Shown here piece by piece: positions 40,131 to 50,589 of a stretch of 64,000 nt of DNA. The notes beneath the pieces are model-generated. The model had not been told where the DNA came from. It searched no databases and saw only the letters and a list, made by a program, of their open reading frames with translations. Source of the DNA: Emiliania huxleyi CCMP1516 (taxonomy: Eukaryota; Haptophyta; Isochrysidales; Noelaerhabdaceae). Each line of letters starts with the position of its first letter. Position 1 is the stretch's first letter. The stretch spans positions 994,179-1,058,178 of the forward strand of contig NW_005201792.1 in the NCBI RefSeq assembly GCF_000372725.1. Direction: 5' to 3'. The position numbers and the translations under genes were made by a program.

Positions 40131-40529
40131 ATACACAGAAAATTTCCGCTAGAGCAGGGATGCGACCAGAGACGATGTCGATGAAGGCCACCCGCCACCC
40201 CCAGGCTCGCCCAAGCTAGGGCGCAGGCCAGGGGGGCGCCAGGCGCGGCAGCGGGGCCTGCGGGCCTGCGGGCAGGGCCGGCGCGGACAGGGCGCGGAGG
40301 ACGGAGCGTCGCGCCGGACGCCGCAACGCGGCGACGACCCCAAAGCCGTCGGTGTGCACAGTGAGGGTATCAGCTGACGCCTCACGGCTTGACGGCAGCC
40401 GCGTCCGCTCTCGGCGACGCGCCGCTCACGGCAGAGCCATGGGCCATGGAACATACATGAGGGTACAGGCCAGGTACAGGCGAGCCTCGGCGCGGCAGGC
40501 GGGCGGGAGCAAGGCAAGCGGGCGGGCCG
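40131..40529. other. Intergenic, no gene seen
   Basis: GC-rich; open frames on both strands but no protein-like sequence. Confidence 0.4.
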
Positions 40530-41860
40530 CTACGCGGAACGAGGCGGCCGGCTCTCGCGGGGAGAGCGGGCGGCGAGTGCCGTGCGAGCGGGGTGTGTCA
40601 GGGTGCGCGCTGCCCAGCTGGCGAGCAGAGGGCCCACCCCAAAGTAGAGCGCCTCCCAAGTTGCGTCCTCGCTCCACCCCTGCCAGTCGTCGGCGACGTG
40701 CTGGCAGCGGCACATCCTGCCGAGGCCTGGAGAGAGAGTGTGCGGGCTCAGAGGGAGGCGGCGCCTCCCCGGTCCTCCTTTCGTCCTCCTCGCCGTCTCG
40801 CCACTTGGCGGAGAGGGAGGGAGGAGGGAGGAGGGGTGGGCGCGAGGGGGGGGGGGGAGGGGGGGAGGGGGGGAGCACCTTTGGCGGCCGAGTCGTACTC
40901 GACGCCGCGCGCCTCGTCCGCCCGCCACTGGGCGTAGTACATCGGGATGTCGACAGCGATCATGAAGTAGACGTATGCTGCGGAGAGGAAGGCGATGGCG
41001 AGGAGGTAGCTGCGAGAGGCGGCGGCTGCCTGAGGGGAGGAGGGAGGCGCACGCGATGGTGCGGCGAGGGGGAGGGGAGGGAGGGGAGGGAGGAGGAGGA
41101 GGGGGAGGACGAGAGGGGGAGACGGAGGAGACGAGGAGGGAGGAAGAGAGGAGGAGGAGGAGGGAGGAAGCGAAGAGGGAGGAAGAGGAGAGGAGGAGAG
41201 GAGGGTGGAGTGGGAGGAGGGCGGAGGGAGGAGGGAGCCTTCCCGTCGGCCGGCTGCAGGAGGGCTGCGCAGGCTAGGGCGGTGTGGAGAGCGAAGGTGC
41301 CGCCCCAAAGGCTCTCCTCCACCACGTGCCACAGCTTGTTGTCCGAGATCTCGCCCGTCCAGCAACACGCCTGCGCGAGCACGATCGGCCACGCACACAG
41401 CCGCGCCACGGCAGGCAGCCAACGCAGGCCGAGTATGTCGAGGTGGAAGCCGCTCACTTCGGCGATGAGCGCGCCGAAGCTCACCTCCGCGCAGTTGGCG
41501 ACGAGCCGGTCGAACAGGTCGCTCCCGAGCACGCGGTCTACACAGGCGAGCGCGAGCCGTGTCGGTTTAGCGCTGGTGTGCTGAGCGCTGCGCGAGTGGC
41601 GAGTCACACATGGTGTGTCAAAGAGGCACGCGTGCGGCCGCGACGACCAGCGCACCACGAAGGCACTGCGGACGAAGGCCGCGACCGAGAAGACGACAAC
41701 ATAGCCAAGCGCCCAAGACGGCACGGCGCCCGCCGACCTCCGAGCAAAGCGGACCGAGAGGAGCGCGTGGCACGCTGTGACCGCCGTGAGCGCGGCCCAC
41801 CAGACGTAGGTGGGGTTGGCGGCGGCGAGGTTGGCGGCGGCGAGCGAAATGGTGCAGGAG
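40530..41860 (-). CDS. Polytopic membrane protein, unknown family, 5' end unresolved
   Basis: Coding from about 41860 down through 41245, then about 41030-40878, then 40731-40530. Hydrophobic segments: YVWWAALTAVTACHALLSV, WALGYVVVFSVAAFVRSAF, FGALIAEVSGFHLDILGL, VARLCAWPIVLAQACCW, SYLLAIAFLSAAYVYFMIAV and YFGVGPLLASWAA. Conserved-looking polar motifs are EISDNKLWHVVEESLW, DIPMYYAQWRADEARG and VADDWQGWSEDATWEALY. The last intron (40877-40732) is GT-AG. The start exon is not seen; LINE sequence begins 130 bp upstream, so it may be truncated. No function assigned. Confidence 0.6.
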
Positions 41861-41994
41861 GCAGTGGATGTTGGCGCGAGCGCGATCGGCGAAGCCGTCT
41901 GAGCGTTTTTCTGGGGTTTTGTGTTTCTTTAAAATGTTTAGCGCAGAAGAAAATTCCTCGGCGTGTACACACCAGCTTGCAGCGTTCGAGAGAA

Positions 41995-42960
41995 CTACAG
42001 GTAGTGGGGAAGGCAGCCTCGATTGCCATACAGACATGGATGCGAAACAAACAACGTCAACGACAAGAACAAGGCTAGGGCAGAGGAACGAGAGAAGAAT
42101 ATAGGGTGGATAAAGCGCCTGTTCACGGCATGGAGGGTGAGCCACGCTGAACGTGCTGAACGTAGAGTCGAACGGGAGGAAGCCGGGGAAGACGACTCCG
42201 AGGAGGACGAACCAGTGGAAATCCCGCCGTCAGCTGTCACGAACACGATGCACCCGAAGGGGACCCCAGCGCCAGCATCAGCCGTGGAGATACAAGTGTC
42301 CGAAGAGAGAGTGGACCTGAGCAACTTGGAGCACTTGGAGTGCAGTCATCAACCTCACATCCAGGGCCGGGGAGCTAAGAAGCGCGCCCAGCGAGCCGGA
42401 TGATCGGCATCGGGCTACGGGCTAGAGAGCCCTGACCCCTAGCTAGGGGCGGGGGTGCGCGTTCGCAGGGAAAGGGCCGTAAAGTACGGGTCTCCGAGAG
42501 GGCTCCGTGTACCGGGTTACCCCTTAAACTGCAGAACGCCCCCTCTACTCGGAGCTAGTGGACACGGACACTACGACACCACCCGCAACGATATGACTTT
42601 TGGCGGCAAATGATAGCAGTGGGCGTCAGAAGAGTCGTCCTTGCGCGAGGAGAGCTCGATAAACTCGAGGGGCCAGGATATGCCGCGAGGAGGGTGGGCA
42701 GAGTTACGCCGAGAGGCGAGAGCAAGGGATCGGCAGGCAGCGGCGTCGTCGCAGAATGAGGCAGAGGGGAGCGAAGCGACAGAGGAAGAAGCGACAAGAG
42801 AGAGAACGACGAGAGTGGGAAGACCGCGAGGACCGAGGTGGCATCTGGCATGAAGGTCGCTGCGAGAATCGGCGAGAGACTGCGAGGAGAGATAGGAAGA
42901 GGAAGACGCCCAAGGGTGGGCGACGGCTAGCGCACCACACCCCTCTTCTTAAAATCCCTT
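41995..42960 (+). mobile_element. Decayed LINE 3' copy, split by an insertion
   Basis: From ACTACAGGTAGTGGGGAAGG it aligns with 8748 onward of the LINE and continues to its 3' UTR (GCGACGGCTAGCGCACCACA, 42920). Frameshifts and stops are present. Positions 42326-42584 are foreign. The tail ends about 100 bp before the RLP24 start codon. Confidence 0.88.
42326..42584 (+). mobile_element. TTGGAGCAC element, copy 1, with 5 bp target-site duplication
   Basis: The element interrupts the LINE exactly where the intact copy reads CTGAGCAACAACATGACC (9053-9070). GCAAC at 42321-42325 and 42585-42589 flanks it. 259 bp, no ORF, no terminal inverted repeat seen; ends TTGGAGCACTTGG...and ...ACACTACGACACCACCC. 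Internal hairpin CTCCGAG...CTCGGAG. It defines the borders of a repeated, non-autonomous mobile element also present at 35205, 35559 and 36608. Confidence 0.85.
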
Positions 42961-43119
42961 TGTTTCGTGGCGGCGTGCCTCCTTTTTTTGGTGTCTTTTC
43001 TTTTTTGCGGCGTGCTGCGCGTAGTTCCACGAGGACGCTGGGGAGGCTTTCGCAGCAGCGCGATCCGCACTCTCTCCCAGTTTTGAGAGCAGCGAGAGCT
43101 CGCGCGGGCAGGTGCCGCC

Positions 43120-43611
43120 ATGCGCATCGAGACGTGCTATGTGTGCTCGGGTCCCTGCTACCCGGGCCACGGCATCACCTTTGTGCGGAACGACGCCAAG
43201 ACGTTCCGGTTCTGCCGGGGCAAGTGCCACAAGACGTTCAAAAACAAGCTCAACCCGCGCAAGCTGCGCTGGACGAAGGCCTTCCGCAGGGCCGCGGGCA
43301 AGGAGATGGCGATGGACACCTCCTTCGACTTTGAGCGCCAGCGCAACCGGCCGGTCAAGTACGACCGCGACCTGATGAAGAAGACGGTGCGCGCGATGGA
43401 GAAGGTGCAGGCGATCAAGTCGGCGCGCGAGAAGCGGTTCTGGGACAAGCGGATGGAGAAGAACGCCGATGTCGCCAAGGAGCGCAACCTCGCCGAGGTG
43501 CAGCAGGGCCTGGACCTGCTCGTGTCTCCACTCGTGCAGCAGGACGCGCAGCTGGCGGCGCAAAAGGTGGAGGCGACGCGATCCTCGCAGAGGCAAAAGG
43601 AGAAGGCGTGA
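43120..43611 (+). CDS. RLP24: RLP24, ribosome biogenesis protein (eL24-like)
   Basis: ATG at 43120, 163 residues, no intron. The TRASH-type zinc finger has Cys6, Cys9, Cys32 and Cys36 (CYVC ... FCRGKC). Motifs YPGHGITFVRNDAK, FKNKLNPRKLRWTKAFR and SFDFERQRNRPVKYDR match RLP24 rather than ribosomal eL24. RLP24 joins pre-60S particles in the nucleolus and is replaced by eL24 in the cytoplasm after Drg1-dependent release. The C-terminal charged helix (residues 85-160) is the usual length. A LINE tail (42940-43018) forms the upstream flank. Confidence 0.93.
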   Translation: MRIETCYVCSGPCYPGHGITFVRNDAKTFRFCRGKCHKTFKNKLNPRKLRWTKAFRRAAGKEMAMDTSFDFERQRNRPVKYDRDLMKKTVRAMEKVQAIKSAREKRFWDKRMEKNADVAKERNLAEVQQGLDLLVSPLVQQDAQLAAQKVEATRSSQRQKEKA

Positions 43612-43841
43612 GGCGGCGCCTCTGTGTGTACCGTTCTGATTTCCTCACGGCTTTGGGGAGAGGCGTCCGAGTATGGCGCGCCCCGCCGCCCGTGCGGCGC
43701 GTGCCGCCTGCCGCGGCCCCGCCGCGCCGCGCCCGCGGCCGCGCGCGCGCCACACACGACTCACCGCCCGCTGTAGTAATGAGGAGATCATCTCTCTCAA
43801 AAGAAAAGGGCTCAATTCTACGCACATGAGCCCGATTCACA

Positions 43842-45809
43842 TCACTCGACCATCGCGGCGACGCCTCCATCGTACGACATGCCTGGGCCGGGGACCCCGC
43901 CTGGGACGATCCCGGCGTGCGCCCCCCCGGCTGCGGAGGAGGGTACGGCTGCGGCGGCTGCGACGGCTGCGGCGGCCCCGCCAGGCGCGGGCGCGGGCGG
44001 CGCTGCGCCGGCGGCGGCGGCAGAAATGCAGCCGCCGCCGCCGGCTGCTGCTGCTGCTGCGTGGGGCGGAGGCGGCTGGCCGACGTGCGAGTAGAGGGAG
44101 GCGCGGTAGCGCTCGTACTGGTCGCCCTGGACAAAGAGGGAGAAGGAGATCATGCGCAGCATCTCCATCTCCAGCGAGTTGACCTGCGGGGCAGCAACCG
44201 GGGGGGGGGGGGGTTGGGGGAGGAGGCGGCGGGCCAGGGGGGGGGGGGCCTTTTGGGTTTTTGGGTTTGTGGGTTTGTGGTTGTTTGGGTTTTTTTGGGG
44301 GNNNNNNNNNNNNNNNNNNNNNNNNNNNNNNNNNNNNNNNNNNNNNNNNNNNNNNNNNNNNNNNNNNNNNNNNNNNNNNNNNNNNNNNNNNNNNNNNNNN
44401 NNNNNNNNNNNNNNNNNNNNNNNNNNNNNNNNNNNNNNNNNNNNNNNNNNNNNNNNNNNNNNNNNNNNNNNNNNNNNNNNNNNNNNNNNNNNNNNNNNNN
44501 NNNNNNNNNNNNNNNNNNNNNNNNNNNNNNNNNNNNNNNNNNNNNNNNNNNNNNNNNNNNNNNNNNNNNNNNNNNNNNNNNNNNNNNNNNNNNNNNNNNN
44601 NNNNNNNNNNNNNNNNNNNNNNNNNNNNNNNNNNNNNNNNNNNNNNNNNNNNNNNNNNNNNNNNNNNNNNNNNNNNNNNNNNNNNNNNNNNNNNNNNNNN
44701 NNNNNNNNNNNNNNNNNNNNNNNNNNNNNNNNNNNNNNNNNNNNNNNNNNNNNNNNNNNNNNNNNNNNNNNNNNNNNNNNNNNNNNNNNNNNNNNNNNNN
44801 NNNNNNNNNNNNNNNNNNNNNNNNNNNNNNNNNNNNNNNNNNNCTAGTTTTTGTGTGTGGGGGGGGGGGGGGAGGCACGGGGCCAGCATGCGAGGGGCTG
44901 CCGATGTTCAGGTGGTGTGGTGGGGGGGAGAGGGCGTGCCTGGTCGATGTAGATGAGGGCGAGGATGACCGTCTCCTCGGAGCAGCCGGCATACTTGAGG
45001 ATTCTGCGTGCGGCAGGCGGGAGGAGGGCTGAGATGCAGAGGAGGAGGTGGTTGCGCGCTGCTGGGGAGGGGGCCAAGGGGGGGGGGGTGCCCTGGCTAG
45101 AGGAGGGGGGGTCGTCGCAGACGCGGCAAGCCCTCTCCCCGCACCGGCCTCGCTGCCGCCGCGGCACGGGCTCTCCCTCCCCACCGCCAAGCGCTGCCAC
45201 CTTCCCCCCCCCCCCCCTCCCCTCCGCCAGCCCTCCCGCTAGCCAGGGACACAGCGGGGACGCGCCAAGCTTTGCCGGCCTCGGCGATGCGGGCCTGGCT
45301 TCCACCGCCTCCTCTCCCTCTCGGCAGGCAGGCCAACGGCCTTGCCTCCGCCCCCCTCTCTCTCTCACACCCGCTCGCGAGTGCGGCCAGCAGCACCGGG
45401 GCGGGGGGAGCTCTTGCTGCGCACCGATCCTCCAAGTAGTTTCGCACGGTGATGGCCGGCGGCCGCGACGAGTGGAACGGGGTCACTTGCGCGGGCACCA
45501 GTGGCAGCTGCGCGAGGGACCGTGCGGCGGGTCAGGTGGCGGGCAGGGAGGACGGAGGCACGAGTTTGTGCGGCACTGGCCATGAGTACGTGGCGAGCAG
45601 AGCGGGGAGGGGCTACGGCGAGGCGGTGCAAACCACCTGGTCGTTCCGCGCGACTAGGTCCTCCAGCAGCTTCGAGATTACTGCAGCACAGGGAGAGACG
45701 GCGGCTTTAAAAAACACGCGGATCGTGATGAGTGGTGCTCAGGATAGGACGCACCTTGTACGATCAAGTCCGGTGTGCCGGATGAGGACGCCTCGCCGTG
45801 CTCGGCCAT
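43842..45809 (-). CDS. PHO80/cyclin U-type cyclin, interrupted by an assembly gap
   Basis: ATG chosen at 45809 (MAEHGEASSSGTPDL). Exons 45809-45755, 45680-45637, 45507-45425, 45003-44940, (gap), last exon about 44185-43842. The junctions keep one frame: LIVQVISKLLEDLVARND, LPLVPAQVTPFHSSRPP, ITVRNYLEDRILKYAGCS, ETVILALIYIDQ; after the gap, QVNSLEMEMLRMISFSLFV and DQYERYRASLYSHV. This is the PHO80-like cyclin box (SI-YL-RI-KY--CS, then NSLE-E-L), which activates PHO85-like CDKs in nutrient or cell-cycle signalling. The last 80 residues are Ala/Gly/Pro-rich. Donors are GT three times and GC once (44939). Confidence 0.85.
44302..44843. other. Assembly gap (542 N)
   Basis: Run of N inside the cyclin gene, flanked by G-homopolymer; the central cyclin-box exon(s) are hidden. 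Confidence 1.
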
Positions 45810-45886
45810 CTCGGCGTAGGCGGACAAGCGCGTGCGCTCGAGCAGCAGCCCCCCAGCCGTACGGTACGGTGATGCGGGAGAGCTTT

Positions 45887-46551
45887 TAGTGCGGTTCACC
45901 GCGCGATTTCTTTTTATTTTTCCTTAGCAAGCGACAATCAGTTCACTTATGGGAAAGAAGAGAAGAAAGCACGCTCCAGTGTGAAACTCCCGAAGGAAGA
46001 GCGGTTCCGCGAGCGACCGACAAAGCCAATGGGAGCGAAGCCGCACGCTATCGCCGGCAGTAGCCTTGCGGCGAGCGCGTCCGTCGACGGCTACAACTCG
46101 GCGGACGAACACGAGGTCGCCGTCAGCGCGCCCGCTGAGACGATCGAGGCATTTGCGGCGCGGATGGCAGCGACGCGCGGCCTGCAGCTGGTGCCGATGC
46201 TGCGCGATGGCAACTGTCTCTTCCGCGCGGTGGCGGACCGCGTCTACGGCGACCATGCGATGCACGACGTTGTGCGCCAGCAGACGCTCGATCACGTTGC
46301 GGCGGAGAGCGCGCACTTTTCTCCATACGTCGCGGAGGACATCCACACGTACGTCGCTCGCAAGCGGCGCGACGGCGTGTACGGCAACCACGTCGAGCTG
46401 CAGGCGCTCTCGGAGCTCTACAACCGGCGGGTCGAGGTGCGCCGGAGCAGAAGGGAGACGCACCACCGGAGGAGAGGAGAGGGGCTGCGCCGTCGCGAGG
46501 TCCGAGGCCAGAGACTCGTCTGTCCCTCGCGAGGTGTACGCGCCCAACGGC
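45887..46551 (+). pseudogene. Truncated copy of the OTU deubiquitinase gene
   Basis: 665 bp nearly identical to 50448-51112; the only difference I saw is A for G at 46038 (Lys for Glu). It carries the promoter-like leader, the whole first OTU exon with the DGNCLFRAVADRVYGD motif, the first intron and a few codons of exon 2 (VYAPNG), then breaks off into unrelated sequence at 46552. It lacks the catalytic His region and UBA domain, so it cannot make an active enzyme. Its leader abuts the cyclin gene. Confidence 0.9.
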
Positions 46552-46994
46552 GCACTGCACTCGAACTGCACTAGTGGAAGCACCAACACGGCCCTCGGGC
46601 TGTTTGGGGACCCGGACGCCAGCGTCCCCCGGGAGAGGGGTGTCCTGGTTGTGTCCTGGTTGTGTCTTGTCTGAGTGCCAGCGCACGCAGCTATCTTAAT
46701 GGCGTGAGGTCAGCAAGAACCCTCGCGGCGTCGTGCAGTCTGTGAGGGTGTGTGCCTGCACGGATTGCACAAGTAACAAATCACTCCTGTCGGCATTCCT
46801 CCGGAATGGGGCGACAGACCACGTGTTATTCCGTAGTTGGGATGACCACAAATCGTCAGGGCACTCAAGAAGAGGCCAGCCGGCACTTCGAGCTGCGCTC
46901 GACATGGGGATGCGCACAGTCAATATATGTCAATGCGCGCCGCGCGAGCGAGTCTAAAGACTCGGTCGCGAACTTTCCGAGAAGGATGACAAGT

Positions 46995-47205
46995 GGGGCG
47001 GCGGCGTCGATAGATATCGACGCCGCCGTCGCCGCGCATCATGACGAGTTCGCATTCCCCATGTGACCCTCTATACCTCACCTTCGAGACAAGCCAGGGT
47101 TCAACCCAATGGACCTAGTGTGGCGTCGAGGCCCGCACTGTCTGGACATGCGGGCCGCGGCTGACAGAACGGCGGGCTAGGCATTGAGAGCCCAGGAGTT
47201 TTAAT
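46995..47205. repeat. 211 bp block duplicated at 50238-50448
   Basis: The two copies look identical. Contains the inverted repeat CGGCGTCGATAGATATCGACG. In the second location it directly adjoins the OTU-gene block; here it lies 440 bp downstream of the broken OTU copy. Confidence 0.92.
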
Positions 47206-47640
47206 TCGCACAGAGGGCACGCGAGGTACGACCGTGCCCGGCCGTGCTATTAAAGCGACTCGGCTCTCTAACAGGCTGCAGCCCAGAGCCACACGGAGTC
47301 TACGCGCATCGCTTGTGCATAGCCTCGACCAATCTCCTGTTCACGGTGCAACCGTGAACAAAGAGCTTCTTCGAACCGTTACAAACACGACGCGAGCCGC
47401 CCAGCAGGGAGCCTGGGCGACTCGCTTTGACCTCCCCCCCGCCCCACGGTGCGCCAGCGGCGCATTTGGGATGGACACCACACGTCGTCACATCGAGCAG
47501 CTCTCTGTCAACGGAAATTTCTCAGCTCTGATGCGTCATCCGGATGGAGCAACTGGCTTTGCTTAGATTGGGAGTCCTTTTGCTATGTGCTCTACGCGGG
47601 GAACTACGCCTCTTTTAACCTCATCCTGCAGGCGATAGCC
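47206..47640. other. Unique spacer before the satellite, no gene seen
   Basis: No protein-like frame. Contains CCTCTTTTAACCTCATCC and similar AT-richer words. Confidence 0.4.
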
Positions 47641-47644
47641 CAGC

Positions 47645-49960
47645 CCGCGTGCAGCGGTGGCGGCGACACTTGCAACACGAGCACGCCTCGCTTCGGCGCG
47701 CTCGATCCTTCACAACGGGCCGCCCGCAAGGACGCGTGTGCGGCCCTCTCTACTCGACCTGTGCCACGGCACGGGTCGTTCTAGTCATGCAGCCGCCCCG
47801 GCGATCGTGCTCGGGGCGTATCTCAGCACTCACCGCGCGAGACGCGTGGCGTGCCACACAAACCAGTAAGCAGCAGCCTTCGCTGCTGCGACTCGAATGC
47901 TTCAAACGCGCACCTGTGCTTGCGCACGGCGTGCTCTACACGAGCCCCCCGGCCGCGCGAGCGTACGGGCGGCTCGAATCCACCCTTCCCCCGCCCTAGC
48001 CACTGTTGGCTGGGCTGCGGGCGCCGTCCGCCTTGCGGCGGCGGCGACACTTGCAACACGAGCACACCTCGCTTCGGCGCGCTCGACCCTTCACAACGGG
48101 CCGCCCGCAAGGACGCGTGTGCGGCCCTCTCTACTCGACCTGTGCCACGGCACGGGTCGTTCTAGTCATGCAGCCGCCCCGGCGATCGTGCTCGGGGCGT
48201 ATCTCAGCACTCACCGCGCGAGACGCGTGGCGTGCCACAAACCAGTAAGCAGCAGCCTTCGCTGCTGCGACTCGAATGCTTCAAACGCGCACCTGTGCTT
48301 GCGCACGGCGTGCTCTACACGAGCCCCCCGACCGCACGAGCGTGCGGGCGGCTCGAATCCACCCTTCCCCCGCCCTACCGACTGTTGGCTGGGCGGTGGG
48401 CGCCGTCCGCCTTGCGGCGGCGGCGACACTTGCAACACGAGCACACCTCGCTTCGGTGTGCTCGACCCTTCACAACGGGCTGCCCACAAGGACGCGTGTG
48501 CGGCCCTCTCTACTCGACCTGTGCCACGGCACGGGTCGTTCTAGTCATGCAGCCGCCCCGGCGATCGTGCTCGGGGCGTATCTCAGCACTCACCGCGCGA
48601 GACGCGTGGCGTGCCACAAACCAGTAAACAGCAGCCTTCGCTGCTGCGACTCGAATGCTTCAAACGCGCACCTGTGCTTGCGCACGGCGTGCTCTACACG
48701 AGCCTCCCTACCGCACGAGCGTGCGGGCGGCTCGAATTCACCCTTCCCCCGCCCTAGCCACTCTTGGCTGGGCGGCGGGCGCCGTCCGCCTTGCGGCGGC
48801 GGCGACACTTGCAACACGAGCACACCTCGCTTCGGTGTGCTCGACCCCTCACAACGGGCCGCCCGCAAGGACGCGTGTGCGGCCCTCTCTACTCGACCTG
48901 TGCCACGGCACGGGTCGTTCTAGCCATGCAGCCGCCCCGGCGATCGTGCTCGGGGCGTATCTCAGCACTCACCGCGCGAGACGCGTGGCGTGCCACAAAC
49001 CAGTAAGCAGCAGCCTTCGCTGCTGCGACTCGAATGCTTCAAACGCGCACCTGTGCTTGCGCACGGCGTGCTCTACACGAGCCTCCCTACCGCACGAGCG
49101 TGCGGGCGGCTCGAATCCACCTTTCCCCCGCCCTAGCCACTGTCTGGCTGGGCTGCGGGCGCCGTCCGCCTTGCGGCGGCGGCGACACTTGCAACACGAG
49201 CACACCTCGCTTCGGTGTGCTCGATCCTTCACAACGGGCCGCCCGCAAGGACGCGTGTGCGGCCCTCTCTACTCGACCTGTGCCACGGCACGGGTCGTTC
49301 TAGCCATGCAGCCGCCCCGGCGATCGTGCTCGGGGCGTATCTCAGCACTCACCGCGCGAGACGCGTGGCGTGCCACACAAACCAGTAAGCAGCAGCCTTC
49401 GCTGCTGCGACTCGAATGCTTCAAACGCGCACCTGTGCTTGCGCACGGCGTGCTCTACACAAGCCCCCCGACCGCACGAGCGTGCGGGCGGCTCGAATCC
49501 ACCCTTCCCCCGCCCTACCGACTGTTGGCTGGGCGGTGGGCGCCGTCCGCCTTGCGGCGGCGGCGACACTTGCAACACGAGCACACCTCGCTTCGGTGTG
49601 CTCGATCCTTCACAACGGGCCGCCCGCAAGGACGCGTGTGCGGCCCTCTCTACTCGACCTGTGCCACGGCACGGGTCGTTCTAGTCATGCAGCCGCCTCG
49701 GCGATCGTGCTCGGGGCGTATCTCAGCACCCACCGCGCGAGACGCGTGGCGTGCCACAAACCAGTAAACAGCAGCCTTCGCTGCTGCGACTCGAATGCTT
49801 CAAACGCGCACCTGTGCTTGCGCACGGCGTGCTCTACACGAGCCCCCCGGCCGCACGAGCGTGCGGGCGGCTCGAATTCACCTTTCCCCCGCCCTCGCCA
49901 CTGTTGGCTGGGCGGTGGGCGCCGTCCGCCTTGCGGCGGCGGCGACATTTGAAGCGGTCG
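47645..49960. repeat. 379 bp satellite, about six tandem copies, rich in hairpins
   Basis: Equivalent points recur at 47897, 48276, 48655, 49034, 49416 and 49795 (379 bp steps, one of 382). Each unit holds several short stem-loops: GCAGCAGCCTTCGCTGCTGC, CGAGCACACC...GGTGTGCTCG, GTGCCACGGCAC, GGGCCGC...GCGGCCC. 379 is not a multiple of three, and the open frames rotate between copies, so it is not coding. Copies are 97-99% alike by eye. It may be an ordinary satellite or a structured RNA array. Confidence 0.93.
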
Positions 49961-50237
49961 CGGCGCGTATGCGTCGTACTGTTAGGGCGGCCGGGCCCGA
50001 AGACGGCCCGGCCAGGCTCTGCATAAGGCCATCTTCGCCACAACGCGTGGCATTGGTCCAACTACGGCAACCCACAGCGAGGGGGGCCGCTTAGGCGACC
50101 TTGCTCACATCAGCTGCATATGCTTCAGTGGTGCAAGGAGGAGTGGAGAGGGACCTTTGACGGTGTATGGCCCAAATCCAATGGGGGCAGCACGTACCTA
50201 GTTGTGCGCATATGCGTACGCGACCGTTTTGGAGCGC
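49961..50237. other. Spacer after the satellite, no gene seen
   Basis: Begins where the seventh unit breaks off at GCGGCGACA; no coding signal. Confidence 0.5.
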
Positions 50238-50448
50238 GGGGCGGCGGCGTCGATAGATATCGACGCCGCCGTCGCCGCGCATCATGACGAGTTCGCATTC
50301 CCCATGTGACCCTCTATACCTCACCTTCGAGACAAGCCAGGGTTCAACCCAATGGACCTAGTGTGGCGTCGAGGCCCGCACTGTCTGGACATGCGGGCCG
50401 CGGCTGACAGAACGGCGGGCTAGGCATTGAGAGCCCAGGAGTTTTAAT
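50238..50448. repeat. Second copy of the 211 bp block
   Basis: See 46995-47205. The downstream end fuses directly to the OTU-gene leader at 50448. Confidence 0.92.
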
Positions 50449-50589
50449 AGTGCGGTTCACCGCGCGATTTCTTTTTATTTTTCCTTAGCAAGCGACAATC
50501 AGTTCACTTATGGGAAAGAAGAGAAGAAAGCACGCTCCAGTGTGAAACTCCCGAAGGAAGAGCGGTTCCGCGAGCGACCGACAAAGCCA

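Noticed and set aside
40352..41584. 410-codon plus-strand ORF, Arg/Gly/Glu-rich
   Set aside because: Antisense of the membrane-protein gene and of GGAGGA repeat; composition is non-protein-like.
44150..45190. ORFs made mostly of X residues
   Set aside because: They are translations of the N gap.
47640..49960. Long overlapping ORFs (up to 370 codons) across the 379 bp array
   Set aside because: The frame rotates with each 379 bp unit and the same DNA is open in several frames; a GC-rich satellite artefact.
47640..49960. CRISPR-like or integron attC-like array
   Set aside because: Whole 379 bp units repeat with no variable spacers, and the context is a spliced eukaryotic genome.
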